DNA from: Pleodorina starrii
Lineage: Eukaryota; Chlorophyta; Chlorophyceae; Chlamydomonadales; Volvocaceae
Reading direction: 5' to 3'
NCBI GenBank assembly: GCA_030267565.1
Contig: BRXU01000065.1
Coordinates: 1 to 64,000 of the forward strand
DNA: 64,000 bases
Part shown: positions 28,812 through 37,603 of the stretch, one piece after another
Layout of the letters: each line of letters begins with the position of its first letter
Numbering within the stretch: position 1 is the stretch's first letter
Made by a program: the position numbers and the translations under genes
The notes under the pieces: model-generated
The model's input: only the letters and a program-made list of their open reading frames with translations
Told to the model about the DNA's origin: nothing
Databases searched by the model: none

Positions 28812-30415
28812 TAGGCTGTGTGGAAACGTCAGCGCATGCCGGCATCCAAGGGCATTAAGAGCGAAGATCTAGCTCGCGTTTGCTGAATTGCAGACAGACC
28901 ACAAGGAGCGGCGCCTTTCAGGCCTTCAGAGCGCTCATCAACCCTTGGACCCCGATCAGCGCTACCATTCGCTTGATATTGTAGGCGAGGACGTTCAGCG
29001 CGATCTCTGTTTTCACATTCCTCAGTCGTTGGGTCAGAAAGTGGGACGTGCCCATCCACGCCTTGATGGTGCCAAACGGGTGCTCGACCGTGCCTCGGCG
29101 GATTGTCATCGGTTCGGTCGGTCCGATCAGCCTCGCCCGCGCCGCCTCGACCAGATGCTCGTGCGCCCACCTTGTGATCCGGCGCTCCTTGCCGGTCGTG
29201 CATCGCGATTTCATCAGGCACGTGCCGCACTCGCTGGTCCAGTAGCGGCGGAGTTCCAAGCCGTCTTCCTCGGTCGTGTAGCGATACGGTAGCGCTTCCC
29301 CTGCGGGACAACGATAGATATCCGCGTTGGCCTCATAGGCGAAGTCCGCCTTTTCATACATGCCCTTGAGGCGGTTGCCCGACGTCTCGGGGCGCGGGAT
29401 CGTCGTGGTGATTCCAGCTTTGTGACAGGCCAGGATCTGCCGCCCGCTGAAGTAGCCTTTGTCGGCCAGCACATGCATCTCGTCGCGGTGAAGCGCATCC
29501 TTGGCCGCTTTTGCCATCGGCACCAGAAGATCACGGTCATGACCCCGGTTGGTGACTTCATGCGCGACGATCAGGTGGGTCTCGGTGTCGACGGCGGTCT
29601 GGACATTGTAGCCGACCATTCCGCTGTTCCGGGCGCTGGTCGCCATGGCGCGGGCATCGGGGTCCGTCAGCGATATCTGCCCATCCGGCGCATCGGCCAA
29701 GGCCCGCCCCATGGCTTGCAGGTGTTGGATATGCTGTCGGACACGCCCGTAACGCTTGGCCAGATGCGCGACCTTCTCAGCCCGAACCTCGCCCTCCTCC
29801 TGTCGATCGACCCGCACCATCTCCGCGATGTAGCGCTCGACGTCCGCCTCCAGGTGGGCGATGCGGCTGGCGATCTTGCCCTTGGTAAAGTTGCGATCCC
29901 GGCTGTTGACGGCCCGGAACTTGCTCCCGTCGATGGCAACGCAGGCGCCTTTCAGCACGCCGATCCGGCGGCTCAACTCCACGAATTGGGCGCAGCTGCG
30001 GCGGATACCAGGGCCGTTGTCGCGTCGGAAGTCGGCGATGGTCTTGTGGTCTGTGACAAGGCGGCCGGTCAGCCACATCAGCTCGACGTTCCGCCCGGCT
30101 TCGCGTTCCAATCTGCGGCTAGACGGGATCCGGTTCAGATAGCCGTAGATGAACAGCTTAAGCAGCACGGCAGGATGATATCCGGGTCGCCCCGTCCGCG
30201 CCGGCGCCGATCGCGCAAATCCAAGCGCAGGCAGATCGAGTTCATCGACGAACAGATCAACCACCCGAACCAGGTGATCCTCGCCAATCCAATCCTCAAG
30301 ACGATCTGGAAAAAGAGCCGTCTGTCCCCGCGCAGTCCCTTCGATGAAACCCGACATGCCGATCTCCCGCCACCATGTCGAAGTCTACCATAAGGCCGAG
30401 TTTCCACACAGCCTC
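28812..30415 (-). mobile_element. IS1182-family insertion sequence, copy A
   Basis: The 1604-bp element is bounded by inverted repeats (T/G)AGGCTGTGTGGAAAC and flanked by a 4-bp direct repeat GGCT (28808-28811 and 30416-30419). Copy B of identical length is at 50340-51943. It splits a block related to W: the flank left of it resembles the terminal repeat at 24897 and W continues on its right. Confidence 0.85.
28918..30357 (-). CDS. IS1182-family DDE transposase, copy A
   Basis: This 479-residue transposase has the N-terminal DUF772-type domain (DHLVRVVDLFVDELDLPALG, GRPGYHPAVLLKLFIYGYLN), a central region with MLIVAHEVTN-type text and VLADKGYFSGRQIL (DDE core), a Cys cluster (CPAGEALPYRY, CGTCLMKSRC), and the C-terminal MTIRRGTVEHPFGTIKAWMG with the catalytic Glu. 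The gene is intact and differs from copy B at scattered residues only. Confidence 0.93.
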   Translation of the reverse strand: MSGFIEGTARGQTALFPDRLEDWIGEDHLVRVVDLFVDELDLPALGFARSAPARTGRPGYHPAVLLKLFIYGYLNRIPSSRRLEREAGRNVELMWLTGRLVTDHKTIADFRRDNGPGIRRSCAQFVELSRRIGVLKGACVAIDGSKFRAVNSRDRNFTKGKIASRIAHLEADVERYIAEMVRVDRQEEGEVRAEKVAHLAKRYGRVRQHIQHLQAMGRALADAPDGQISLTDPDARAMATSARNSGMVGYNVQTAVDTETHLIVAHEVTNRGHDRDLLVPMAKAAKDALHRDEMHVLADKGYFSGRQILACHKAGITTTIPRPETSGNRLKGMYEKADFAYEANADIYRCPAGEALPYRYTTEEDGLELRRYWTSECGTCLMKSRCTTGKERRITRWAHEHLVEAARARLIGPTEPMTIRRGTVEHPFGTIKAWMGTSHFLTQRLRNVKTEIALNVLAYNIKRMVALIGVQGLMSALKA

Positions 30416-30445
30416 GGCTCTTCACGTCGATGCCGCGCCGACCGA

Positions 30446-30518
30446 TGACTGTCCGCTTTCGTCAAGCTGGCACGCCTGAAAGGCAGACCGCCTGACAGGA
30501 AAGGCAAAACTATCTGCC
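30446..30518. repeat. Block W, copy 2
   Basis: About 73 bp related to 24931-25004 and 41894-41967 (GTCCGCTTTCGTCAAGCTGG and so on). It is separated from its left end by IS1182 copy A and joins block X at TGCCACCAAACAATGGGC. Confidence 0.7.
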
Positions 30519-30532
30519 ACCAAACAATGGGC

Positions 30533-30778
30533 AAGGGCAGGGGGGGAACCGCTGCAATGGGAAAATCAAACGGACAAGGGGGTGGTGCAGCCCGCAGCGC
30601 GCAGCGCGAGGACACGGCCCCGCAGGACGTGCAGCATTTTCATGTTGCGGTGGGGGACCGGCGGTCCCCTGACGGACAGGCGCGCAGCGCCTGGCCCAAC
30701 AAGGGCAGGGGGCGTTTGGCTTGTCCAAATCCCCCCCTGCGTCTCGATCGCCGCGCCTCGCGCGGGGATCTCGCTATT
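30533..30778. repeat. Block X, copy 1
   Basis: About 246 bp shared with 41978-42279 and 46674-46976, although this copy lacks about 55 bp near the left end. It contains strong hairpins such as CAGGCGC-gca-GCGCCTGG and ends CGCGGGGATCTCGCTATT. A Y-like 17-bp motif (TGCGTCAGCGGTCCCGC) follows at 30945-30961 after 166 bp of unique sequence. Confidence 0.75.
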
Positions 30779-31319
30779 CTGAAAGGGGCCACAGTGGGTC
30801 TGTTCCGCAGCTGCCGCAAGCCGCACCCGGTTGCCCACAGGCTGACGCTCGATCCCTATGGTCTCGCTTACAGCCTGCTCCGGTCCCGCGCCTTCACTCC
30901 CAAGGTCGTTCCCGGCGCGCGACTGGACAACCGCCGTCGCGCCTTGCGTCAGCGGTCCCGCATTTTGCACGCATTCCTGTTTGTAGGTCGGGGGGCATGA
31001 CAGCAAAAAAATGGCCCCGCCGAAGCGGGGCCTGAGTTTCTCCGTCGCAAAAAGGAGCAGGTTACACCTAGCGGTTTTGAAGGGTCAGCACCACGGTATT
31101 GATGCGGACGCCCACGATGGCGAAGCTCTCGGGCGGCAGATCGCGCCACTGGTGGCACCGATAGCCGCGCGGGGAATGCTGTGCGGCCCATGCCCGGAAC
31201 CGCTCATGTTTGGCGGTCGATCCGACCTCGGCGGACGCGGGCAGAATCGCGCGCAGCTCGCCGCCCGGCGCTGTAGATTGCCACGCTAATTATCCTCACC
31301 GATCCAATAAATTCGAAAG
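30779..31319. other. Intergenic stretch: unique 166-bp cargo, Y fragment and a decayed minus-strand ORF
   Basis: No complete gene is supported. 30779-30944 is unique sequence between blocks X and Y. On the minus strand a frame is open from about 31288 to a stop at 31068 (contains HSPRGYRCHQWRDLPPESFA), with no ATG, GTG or ribosome site, so it is probably a gene remnant. It runs into the hairpin terminator at 31005-31032. Confidence 0.4.
31005..31032 (-). terminator. Intrinsic terminator (minus strand)
   Basis: An 8-bp perfect stem GGCCCCGC/GCGGGGCC with a CGAA (TTCG on the minus strand) tetraloop is followed, in the minus direction, by a run of T (31005-31011 reversed). It serves the remnant ORF upstream. 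Confidence 0.75.
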
Positions 31320-31360
31320 CTTAATTTCCCGTTTGTACACATAAATTTCCTTTTTTGTCA
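31320..31360. repeat. Left 41-bp direct repeat flanking the AT-rich beta-lactamase segment
   Basis: This matches 34998-35038 at about 32 of 41 positions, in the same orientation; the core TCCTTTTTTG is identical. The two copies bracket the AT-rich segment that carries the AmpR-like regulator and the class D beta-lactamase gene. Confidence 0.5.
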
Positions 31361-31535
31361 GATAAGCCTTCCCTTACCCTAAACTAAAGTACCAGTCTGC
31401 GGGCGGAAGGAGCCCTTTGAGTCCGGCCAACCGCTACCAAAACCTTCATTCTACGGAAGCTTATATCGCGCTAGTCCCGCAAGTACTTGTAGCCCTCGGT
31501 CGATCAACAGGATCATCCGTGTGCGAAGAATTTCG

Positions 31536-32426
31536 CTATCTGTCAGTCCAAGTCTTCTCGTCTCTCACCTCTCGCAACAACCATTCCCGAAAACTCCGCA
31601 TCCCGCTGGTTTCCGGCCTAGACTGAAGGCGCGTCAGCCAGTAGGCGCCAGCGGCAACCGAATGTTCGAATAAGGTGACGAGACGGCCGCTTTCTGTCCA
31701 ATGGCTGAGGAGCAAAGGGGGCAGCAAAGCGATCCCCTGTCCTTGGGAAGCCATGTCCGCCAGTGCGATCGAGCTATCGAGCATCGGACCCCGCAAGGGC
31801 GGACACTGCATGCCCAGGCCTGCGAACCACCGCTCCCATTCGGTTGCTCTGTAAGAACGCAGCAGAGGCTGATCGCGCATATCCTTAGGGCTGAGTATCT
31901 TTCTACCGTAGTCCGGTGCGCACATGGGTGTCAGGGGTGCCTCCATGATGCGGACGGCCTCCAGCCCGTGCCATGATCCGTCTCCGAAACGAATGGCCAG
32001 ATCCAATCCTTCGCCGGGAATGCTGACGCGATTATTGTTGGCGAAGATGCGCAGGTCCACTTCCGGATGCTCCGCCTCGAAACCGGCCAGCCTCGGGATC
32101 AGCCAGCCTGTCGCGAAAGTCCCGACCACGCCGATATGCAGCGCCTCATGATAACGCCCGCCGGAAAAACGGTCGAGCGTCGTCGCTATGATATCGAGGG
32201 AACTGGTGAGGACCGGCGCAAGCGCAGCGCCTTCATCGGTGAGCACTAGTCCTCTTGGCACACGCCTGAACAGCGCCACACCAAGCCGCTCTTCCAGGTT
32301 GCGGATCTGGTGGCTAAGCGCCGCCTGCGTCACGCAAAGCTCGATCGCGGCCTTTGAAAGCGTCAGGTGACGGGCCGAGGCTTCGAACGCCCGAAGCGCA
32401 TTTAAGGGAATGTTAGGTCGGTCCAT
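31536..32426 (-). CDS. AmpR-like LysR-family regulator
   Basis: This 296-residue LysR regulator is close in pattern to AmpR, which senses cell-wall fragments and controls beta-lactamase genes: LNALRAFEASARHLTLSKAA (residues about 8-27, HTH), TQAALSHQIRNLEERLGVAL, LFRRVPRGLVLTDEG, GVVGTFATGWLIPRL, ANNNRVSIPGEGLDLAIRFG and GAYWLTRLQSRP. It is transcribed divergently from the class D beta-lactamase gene 238 bp away, the classical ampR arrangement. The gene is intact, so the regulator outlives its disrupted target. Confidence 0.88.
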   Translation of the reverse strand: MDRPNIPLNALRAFEASARHLTLSKAAIELCVTQAALSHQIRNLEERLGVALFRRVPRGLVLTDEGAALAPVLTSSLDIIATTLDRFSGGRYHEALHIGVVGTFATGWLIPRLAGFEAEHPEVDLRIFANNNRVSIPGEGLDLAIRFGDGSWHGLEAVRIMEAPLTPMCAPDYGRKILSPKDMRDQPLLRSYRATEWERWFAGLGMQCPPLRGPMLDSSIALADMASQGQGIALLPPLLLSHWTESGRLVTLFEHSVAAGAYWLTRLQSRPETSGMRSFREWLLREVRDEKTWTDR

Positions 32427-32664
32427 CGGACACCTATTAGAATTTCTTAATGATAACCAAAGAAACGATGTTTTGATGCCTGCGCAAGATCAGAATACAT
32501 CTGCTTAGCAAAATCCCGTCAGGGCAGATGAGATCTGAGAGCTGCTCGAACGTCCACTTAAGAAAGTTGCCTAGTAGGCAAAGGGCAGCAGATTTTCAGA
32601 CGCATGAGATAGCAGATGACCAGCTTCATCTGCCTGCTCTGATGTCCCAAAAAATGGAGCGGCT
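32427..32664. promoter_or_regulatory. Divergent ampR-like / beta-lactamase control region
   Basis: This 238-bp AT-rich gap includes the palindrome AGAA-T-TTCT at 32439-32447 within ATTAGAATTTCTTAAT, a plausible LysR-type site just upstream of the regulator start. The beta-lactamase start at 32665 has GGAGC about 6 bases upstream. Confidence 0.5.
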
Positions 32665-32992
32665 ATGAAATTTAGTAATATTCAGGGTGTTTTAGGGTTT
32701 CTTGTACTTCTAGCTGGACCAGGGGCGGCTGATGAGACGCATGAAAGCCAAGCACAGGGCTGTAACCTTTTACCAGATCAGCAACGGTCGACTATTGTTC
32801 TTTATGAGCCATCTTCAGGGCGAAAGCTAATATGCAACGATCTCAGGTCGAGAGAGCAATTTGTTCCCGCATCAACGTTCAAGATACCTCACACGATAAT
32901 AGCCTTTGAAACCGGCGTAGTGGTGGATGAACACGAAAAATTCCGTTGGGACGGGAGATCTCGTGGGATTCCAGCATGGGATCGCAGCCTTA
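32665..32992 (+). pseudogene. Class D beta-lactamase, 5' part (disrupted by IS)
   Basis: Class D (OXA-type) serine beta-lactamases hydrolyse penicillins and sometimes carbapenems in the periplasm. This fragment holds a signal peptide (residues 1 to about 22), the acylation motif Ser70-Thr-Phe-Lys73 in PASTFKIPHT, and FRWDGRSRGIPAWDR. Coding stops at an IS5-family element inserted at a TA dinucleotide, and the rest continues at 33844. The gene is more AT-rich than its surroundings, which suggests transfer from another host. I do not assign an OXA number. Confidence 0.88.
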
Positions 32993-33843
32993 GGTCATGT
33001 TGACAAATGGCGGAGCCAGAGACGGATCGAGGTGATGTCGATGAAGCCCAGGAAACTCTCGGCGGTCTTGTCGTAACGTGTCGCGACGCGGCGGGCGTTC
33101 TTCAGCTTGTTGAAACACCGCTCGACGAGGTTGCGCAGCCGGTAGAGGGTGCGATCCACGGCGACGCGCAGCTTGCGTGTCTTGCGCATCGGGATCACCG
33201 GCACGACGTTCCGCGCCTCCATGGTTTTGCGAACCTTGTCAGAGTCATAGCCGAGATCGGCCAGCAGGACGCAAGGCTCGGGCAGGTTGTCGTCCATGAC
33301 CAGGTCGAAGCCCAGATAGTCGGATGTCTGCCCCGGTGTGATGTCTGACCTCATGGGGAGGCCGGCACCGTTGACGCGGAGGTGGATCTTGGTCGTGAAG
33401 CCACCGCGCGAACGGCCGAGACCTTGTCGCGGAGTCCCCCTTTAGCGCCCGCTGCCTGATGATGGGCGCGGACCACTGTGCTGTCGATCATCTGGAGCGC
33501 GTCCGGAACCAGCCCGCTCTCGTTCAGGGCCTCCAGTATCCCTTCCCAGAGCCCGGCCAGCGTCCAGCGCCGGAACTGGCGATAGACCGATGACCACTTG
33601 CCGAACTCCTCGGGCAAGTCACGCCACGGCGACCCCGTTCGCGCGACCCAGAAAATTCCATCCAGAACAACACGATGGTTCGTGGGCTTCCGCCCGTTCG
33701 GGGCTCGGATCGCCAGAATGAAGCGCTCGTGAAAGGCCCATTCCTCGTCCGACATCAGGTCTCGTGCCAAACTGGTCTCCATCGCAGATACCAGCTTGAA
33801 TCACGTTCAGAGCGCCCTGTGAATCCCTTTTGTCAACACAGCC
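32993..33843 (-). mobile_element. IS5-family (IS427-like) insertion sequence inside the beta-lactamase gene
   Basis: The ends share TGTTGACAAA as inverted repeats (near 32998 and, reversed, near 33838). A TA dinucleotide flanks both sides (32991-32992 and 33844-33845), the usual target duplication of this group. The element is 851 bp. High GC contrasts with the AT-rich gene on both sides. Confidence 0.85.
32995..33782 (-). CDS. IS5-family transposase in two frames (programmed frameshift)
   Basis: The first frame (33782-33351) encodes METSLARDLMSDEEWAFHER, NHRVVLDGIFWVARTGSPWR and MIDSTVVRAHHQAAGAKGGL (first Asp). The second frame (33354-32995 and some sequence upstream of its ATG) gives DITPGQTSDYLGFD, LLADLGYDSDKVR and RLRNLVERCFNKLKNARRVA with the catalytic Glu. 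The frames join over an A3G5 run near 33440, as in other IS427-group elements that use ribosomal slippage. It is probably active. Confidence 0.85.
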
Positions 33844-34384
33844 TAGCATAACAGAAGCTGTTACTGCATCTGCTGTATGGGTATTTCAAGATATTGCTAA
33901 AAAGGTTGGTTATGAAAGAGAGTCTGCATGGATCCAAAAAATACAATACGGCAATAGTAATATAGGAACCATAGACGACATTAATCATTTCTGGCTCTCA
34001 GGCCCTCTTAAGATCAGTGCCGTAGAGCAAGTTGAATTCCTGCATTTGCTACAATCTAAATCCCTAGATGCACAGCTACCAGCCCTAGAAAAGACTATCA
34101 ATATTCTAAAATTAAATTTGGATGGATATAGTAATCTTTATGGTAAAACCGGAGCGATGTTACCAATTAATGACGAAGGATTCCTACGATCATCCCAAAC
34201 AGAATTACTTCCTCCAGATACCGAGCATACCGGATGGTTTGTAGGATGGGTTGATAGAAATTATAATGACGGAGGGCCTGTTTTCTTTGCGCTAAATATT
34301 GATCTCGATGTCGAAAGCGCGCTTAAACTCAGAGTTCCCTTAACCCTATCTATATTAGAAATAAATGGTTTTTCCGCTAAATAA
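33844..34384 (+). pseudogene. Class D beta-lactamase, 3' part
   Basis: The remainder of the enzyme interrupted at 32992. It contains the second motif Ser-x-Val in SAVWVFQ, the third motif YGN in IQYGNSNIG, the loop WLSGPLKIS and the KTG motif in YGKTGAM, ending at 34384. All active-site motifs are present across the two halves and no other lesion is visible. With one copy of the TA target the two parts are in the same frame, so the insertion is the only defect. Confidence 0.88.
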
Positions 34385-34458
34385 TAATGATAGATTCCAG
34401 TGTTCGATGGAAATTTTTCGGCCGTAAGCCGCTTACCTCAAAACAACAGAAGGTAACA

Positions 34459-34878
34459 ATGTATATCAGATGCCTGCAAACATTTATAGTTTCGGTAAGT
34501 CTTCTTTCATCCTCTATTGCGGCAGAAGTAATTCCACATTTTGATGAGGAAGGTCCGTTCAGGGAGGGTGAAGGTGTTGGCAACCCGGCCACCTGCGAAA
34601 CAATAGCAGAATGGATCGATCGCGTACCGGACTATAATGGAAGAATATCCATGACAATTACCGGTGAGATCGTCGAAAGCCATTGGACAGGAGAACTTGC
34701 GTATTTAATCATGTGTGAGCCTGAGAGCATACAAGTCATGTGTGTAACTTACTATCCTGAGGAAGTGGATGGTGAGACCATTATATTTGCTGGAGGCTAC
34801 CAACGACACGGAGAAAAGCAGATCGTTCTCGATCCATGTCTAACGTCTCCTGCCGAAAGCCCTGACGCGCCCGGTTAA
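34459..34878 (+). CDS. Secreted protein of unknown function beside the beta-lactamase
   Basis: This 139-residue protein has a signal peptide (CLQTFIVSVSLLSSSIAAEV, cleavage near residue 22) and a mature part with four Cys (TCETIAEW, IMCEP, VMCVTYYP, DPCLTS) that could form two disulphides. The ribosome site AGAAGG precedes the ATG at 34459. It is AT-rich like the beta-lactamase gene and follows it by 74 bp in the same direction, so it probably arrived with it. No family was recognised. Confidence 0.6.
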   Translation: MYIRCLQTFIVSVSLLSSSIAAEVIPHFDEEGPFREGEGVGNPATCETIAEWIDRVPDYNGRISMTITGEIVESHWTGELAYLIMCEPESIQVMCVTYYPEEVDGETIIFAGGYQRHGEKQIVLDPCLTSPAESPDAPG

Positions 34879-34924
34879 GGAAGGTTCAATTGGGCAGAAA
34901 GCACAAATAGTGGCCAAGAAGCAC

Positions 34925-34969
34925 AACTATCGTGGCAAACCACAAATCGTGTGGTTTGCCACGATAGTT
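34925..34969. repeat. Perfect 20-bp-arm palindrome
   Basis: The arms 34925-34944 and 34950-34969 are exact reverse complements with a 5-base spacer. The left arm is part of AGAAGCACAACTATCGTGG; similar motifs start at 34896 and 52035. The palindrome could be a binding site for a replication or recombination protein, or a strong terminator for the preceding gene. Confidence 0.7.
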
Positions 34970-34997
34970 GCCCTCACCGAACCAGTGAAATCAGTGA

Positions 34998-35038
34998 CTT
35001 GATTTCAAGTTTACACACCAAAATGTCCTTTTTTGCCA
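34998..35038. repeat. Right 41-bp direct repeat flanking the AT-rich segment
   Basis: Partner of 31320-31360. GC rises again after this point, so it marks the likely right edge of the AT-rich insert. 35039-35223 has no gene that I can support. Confidence 0.5.
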
Positions 35039-35223
35039 ATTAGAACTTCCTCTTTCATCAGCAGAACTGCCCGGATTGGCAAAAGCGGTCATTGAGGAAC
35101 TGCTTGGCTCCCGACGCGAAAAGCCCTTTTCGACCGATGCTGCAAGACGATCGAATGGCGGCTTAAATGGTCTATAAAATCATCTGAAAAACCGTGATAG
35201 CGCCGCCGGGAAGAAATCGTTAA

Positions 35224-35799
35224 TTAATCAGCAGAGCTGGTGCCCTTGCGCTTTCCGGCGAGGAAGCGCGCCTTCTTCTCGCGATTGCCGCACGTATTCA
35301 TGTCGCACCATCTGCGTGTACGGCTTCGGCTGGTGTCGAAAAACGCCGCTTGGCATGTTGGCGATGCACACAAGGCGATCTTTCCATCTCGTTCACCTGC
35401 GATGATACTGATCGCATCAGCGGCGATAACGCTGAGCGCATCCTCTACAGAAGCGGAACTCAGCCTCCACTCCCGATTACCCTCAGACAACAAGACCGCC
35501 GAGGCCCGACCGCCGGTGCTGCAAGCGTTGATTGTATGGACGGCTGAACGAGGAAGCGGATCTTGTTTCGCAGCGGCGGTCGCAACCGCGTGAATCGACT
35601 CCCGCAGTTCGCGGGCATGGTCGAGTTGAGACGTGGTGCATGACCCAACTGCAAGCCCGTTGATCCTGAACCAGTCCACGAGCCGTGACGGGACAGGTAT
35701 GCGTTCCACCGATACGCCGTGCCGTTCCGTCAAGGTACCGGTGAAGCAAGTCGCCAGCACACTGCCGCTGCGGAACTCGGGGAAACACTCTTCTGACAT
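35224..35799 (-). CDS. CGNR zinc-finger / ABATE-domain regulator
   Basis: This 191-residue protein has an N-terminal ABATE-type domain (residues about 10-130) and a C-terminal CGNR zinc finger, CASPTCQAAFFDTSR then RRWCDMNTCGNREKKARF, in which four Cys bind zinc and the block binds DNA. The family consists of predicted one-component regulators that respond to small ligands. Starts at 35799 (MSEECFPEF) and 35823 are both possible. It is divergent from the LysE exporter gene and may control it. Confidence 0.82.
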   Translation of the reverse strand: MSEECFPEFRSGSVLATCFTGTLTERHGVSVERIPVPSRLVDWFRINGLAVGSCTTSQLDHARELRESIHAVATAAAKQDPLPRSAVHTINACSTGGRASAVLLSEGNREWRLSSASVEDALSVIAADAISIIAGERDGKIALCASPTCQAAFFDTSRSRTRRWCDMNTCGNREKKARFLAGKRKGTSSAD

Positions 35800-36001
35800 G
35801 GAACCACCATAGCTGGTTGACATTCGGCACGCAAGAGATTTAGAACCGTCATTGATGGTTCTACTACATGCGGCGACCTTGCGAAAACCCCAGGTCAATA
35901 CTGACCGACCGGCCGCAGGCTGCTGCGAGCCAGTTTGAAGGAAGTCATTATTTGCAGCGTAAATTGGCTGCACACTATTCCCCGGCCGGAGGTAGCTGCC
36001 A

Positions 36002-36625
36002 ATGTTGGATCTGACGGTGCTACCGGCCTATGTCGCGATGATCCTGCTCTTCCTCGGTCCGCCCGGCCCCGACATGATCTACATGGTGGCAGTGGGTCTG
36101 GAAGGTGGTCGAAAGTCCGCTGTGAAAGCCATCCTTGGTATCGGGACAGGTATGAGCGTCTACGCCGTCGCCGTGATCGTCGGGATCGCGGAAATTGCCC
36201 GGTCATATCCTGCCGCACTCCATATAGTCCGGCTTCTCGGTGCGATGTATCTGCTCTGGCTGGCATATCAGACGATGCGCAATGCACGTCGGGAAACCGA
36301 TCCTCAAACTGATATCATAGCGGGAAGATGGTATCTCCGGGGCGTGGTCATCAGTTTGACGAATCCGAAAATCATTTTGTTCTTCATGGCGGTGATGCCG
36401 CAGTTCATCGGAAGCGCCGACGATCTTGCTTTGCAAATGGCAATGCTGGGGGCGATCAACGTGCTCATGGAGGTGGTCCTCTATGGAGGCATCGGAATAC
36501 TGGCGGGCACGTTTCATGCCCGTTTCATGGGTGCGGCAAAGGCGACGGTTGTGCTGAACTACGTTGCTGCCACCGTTTATGTCATTCTGGCAGGAACGAT
36601 TTTTGCTGGGATTATCAAAGGTTGA
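36002..36625 (+). CDS. LysE/RhtB-family amino-acid exporter
   Basis: This 207-residue membrane protein has six hydrophobic segments. The family motif is at the start (LLFLGPPGPDMIYMVAVGLE, residues about 15-34; canonical GPGP), followed by GGRKSAVKAILGIGTG, RLLGAMYLLWLAYQTM and the NPK motif in SLTNPKIILFFMAVMPQFI. LysE-type carriers export amino acids or related metabolites. It is divergent from the CGNR regulator, a common pairing. Confidence 0.88.
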   Translation: MLDLTVLPAYVAMILLFLGPPGPDMIYMVAVGLEGGRKSAVKAILGIGTGMSVYAVAVIVGIAEIARSYPAALHIVRLLGAMYLLWLAYQTMRNARRETDPQTDIIAGRWYLRGVVISLTNPKIILFFMAVMPQFIGSADDLALQMAMLGAINVLMEVVLYGGIGILAGTFHARFMGAAKATVVLNYVAATVYVILAGTIFAGIIKG

Positions 36626-36716
36626 GCCCCCTCATTTGTAATGCGCCCCTGCTGGCAGGAGAAAGGCCATTGCGCGGAGGTGCCACCTCGTAGCTTCTAA
36701 TTCACAAGGAACCAGA

Positions 36717-37148
36717 ATGAATAGTACAGCGAAGTTTGGAGGCCGCTGCCTGTGTGGCGAAGTCACGGTGAGCGTCGAGGGCAAGCATGACGCACAGCCA
36801 GGCGTATGCCACTGCCGCATGTGCCAACGATGGTCCGGCGGGATCTTCCTTGCATTCACGGCCGCTGCCGTAGCGGTTACCGTGGAAGGTCCGGTCAAGC
36901 GCTTTCAATCTACCCCGTTTGCTGAACGGGCCTTTTGCGGCACGTGCGGAACGCATCTTTGGATGCGAAGTACCGATGATCAAGCAGCGGAATACGACCT
37001 GATGCCCGGGTTGTTCGACGCCGCCCTGGACTGGCCGCTGCGGTCTGAAATCTACATCGACAAGGCCATGGCTTCGATCTGCTTGGAAGGTGATCACCCA
37101 CGAAAAACCGAAGCGGAGTACGAGGCATCCAATCCTCATATTGCCTGA
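36717..37148 (+). CDS. GFA/CENP-V zinc-fold protein
   Basis: This 143-residue protein has the GFA fold with two zinc sites: RCLCGEVTV, CHCRMCQRWSGG and FCGTCGTHLW. The family is named after a glutathione-dependent formaldehyde-activating enzyme, but most members are uncharacterised. The ribosome site AAGGAA precedes the ATG. It follows lysE by 91 bp and may belong to the same transcript. Confidence 0.85.
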   Translation: MNSTAKFGGRCLCGEVTVSVEGKHDAQPGVCHCRMCQRWSGGIFLAFTAAAVAVTVEGPVKRFQSTPFAERAFCGTCGTHLWMRSTDDQAAEYDLMPGLFDAALDWPLRSEIYIDKAMASICLEGDHPRKTEAEYEASNPHIA

Positions 37149-37603
37149 AACAGCTGTAAAGCGCCCGCATAGCAGCCTTTCGCCTGTCACCATGGGCCGT
37201 CTGCTTTGCGGACCTTCCTGCCGTTCGCTGCAGCTGCACTGTCAGCGCCTTACCGCGCAGGGCGCGTGCGCGAAGGGCGGAAGCAGACTGACGGCAGTGC
37301 AGCATAGCGGTTGTGGCCAGACCCAGGCAGCGGTCACTCATGCAAGCGGCAGCAACTTGATCTATTTTTGCCGGAATGACACCTTCATCGCTCGCGCATA
37401 TTGGACTGAGTAAGTGAACGGTTGGCGCAGGCAGTCGGAGTGTGCATTCGACGAAGTCAAGCGCCAAGGCCGAAAGCGCAGAGCATGACAGACCCCTCCC
37501 CCCTGCCGACGATCAGGCCAAGGTCAGGGCAGCCTCTTCGACAGATCGCGCTTGTAAATATGTTAGATGTTGCAGTTTTTCTCGTCGTCTGCGACAGATA
37601 ACT
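37149..37603. other. Intergenic region with no supported gene
   Basis: 455 bp between the GFA gene and the HTH gene. Long open frames here lack start signals. The last 60 bases are AT-rich and probably hold the promoter of the methyltransferase operon. A frame that extends the HTH gene upstream to 37442 has no ribosome site and is not used. Confidence 0.4.

Noticed and set aside
29422..30393. Open frames antisense to both IS1182 transposases (also 50950-51921)
   Set aside because: They mirror the transposase gene in both copies and have no start signals or motifs.
30527..31000. Plus-strand frames through the X blocks (also near 42086 and 46594)
   Set aside because: Similar text appears in three copies, but the frames begin and end in unrelated flanks and contain Gly/Arg/Pro-rich low-complexity sequence; the blocks look non-coding.
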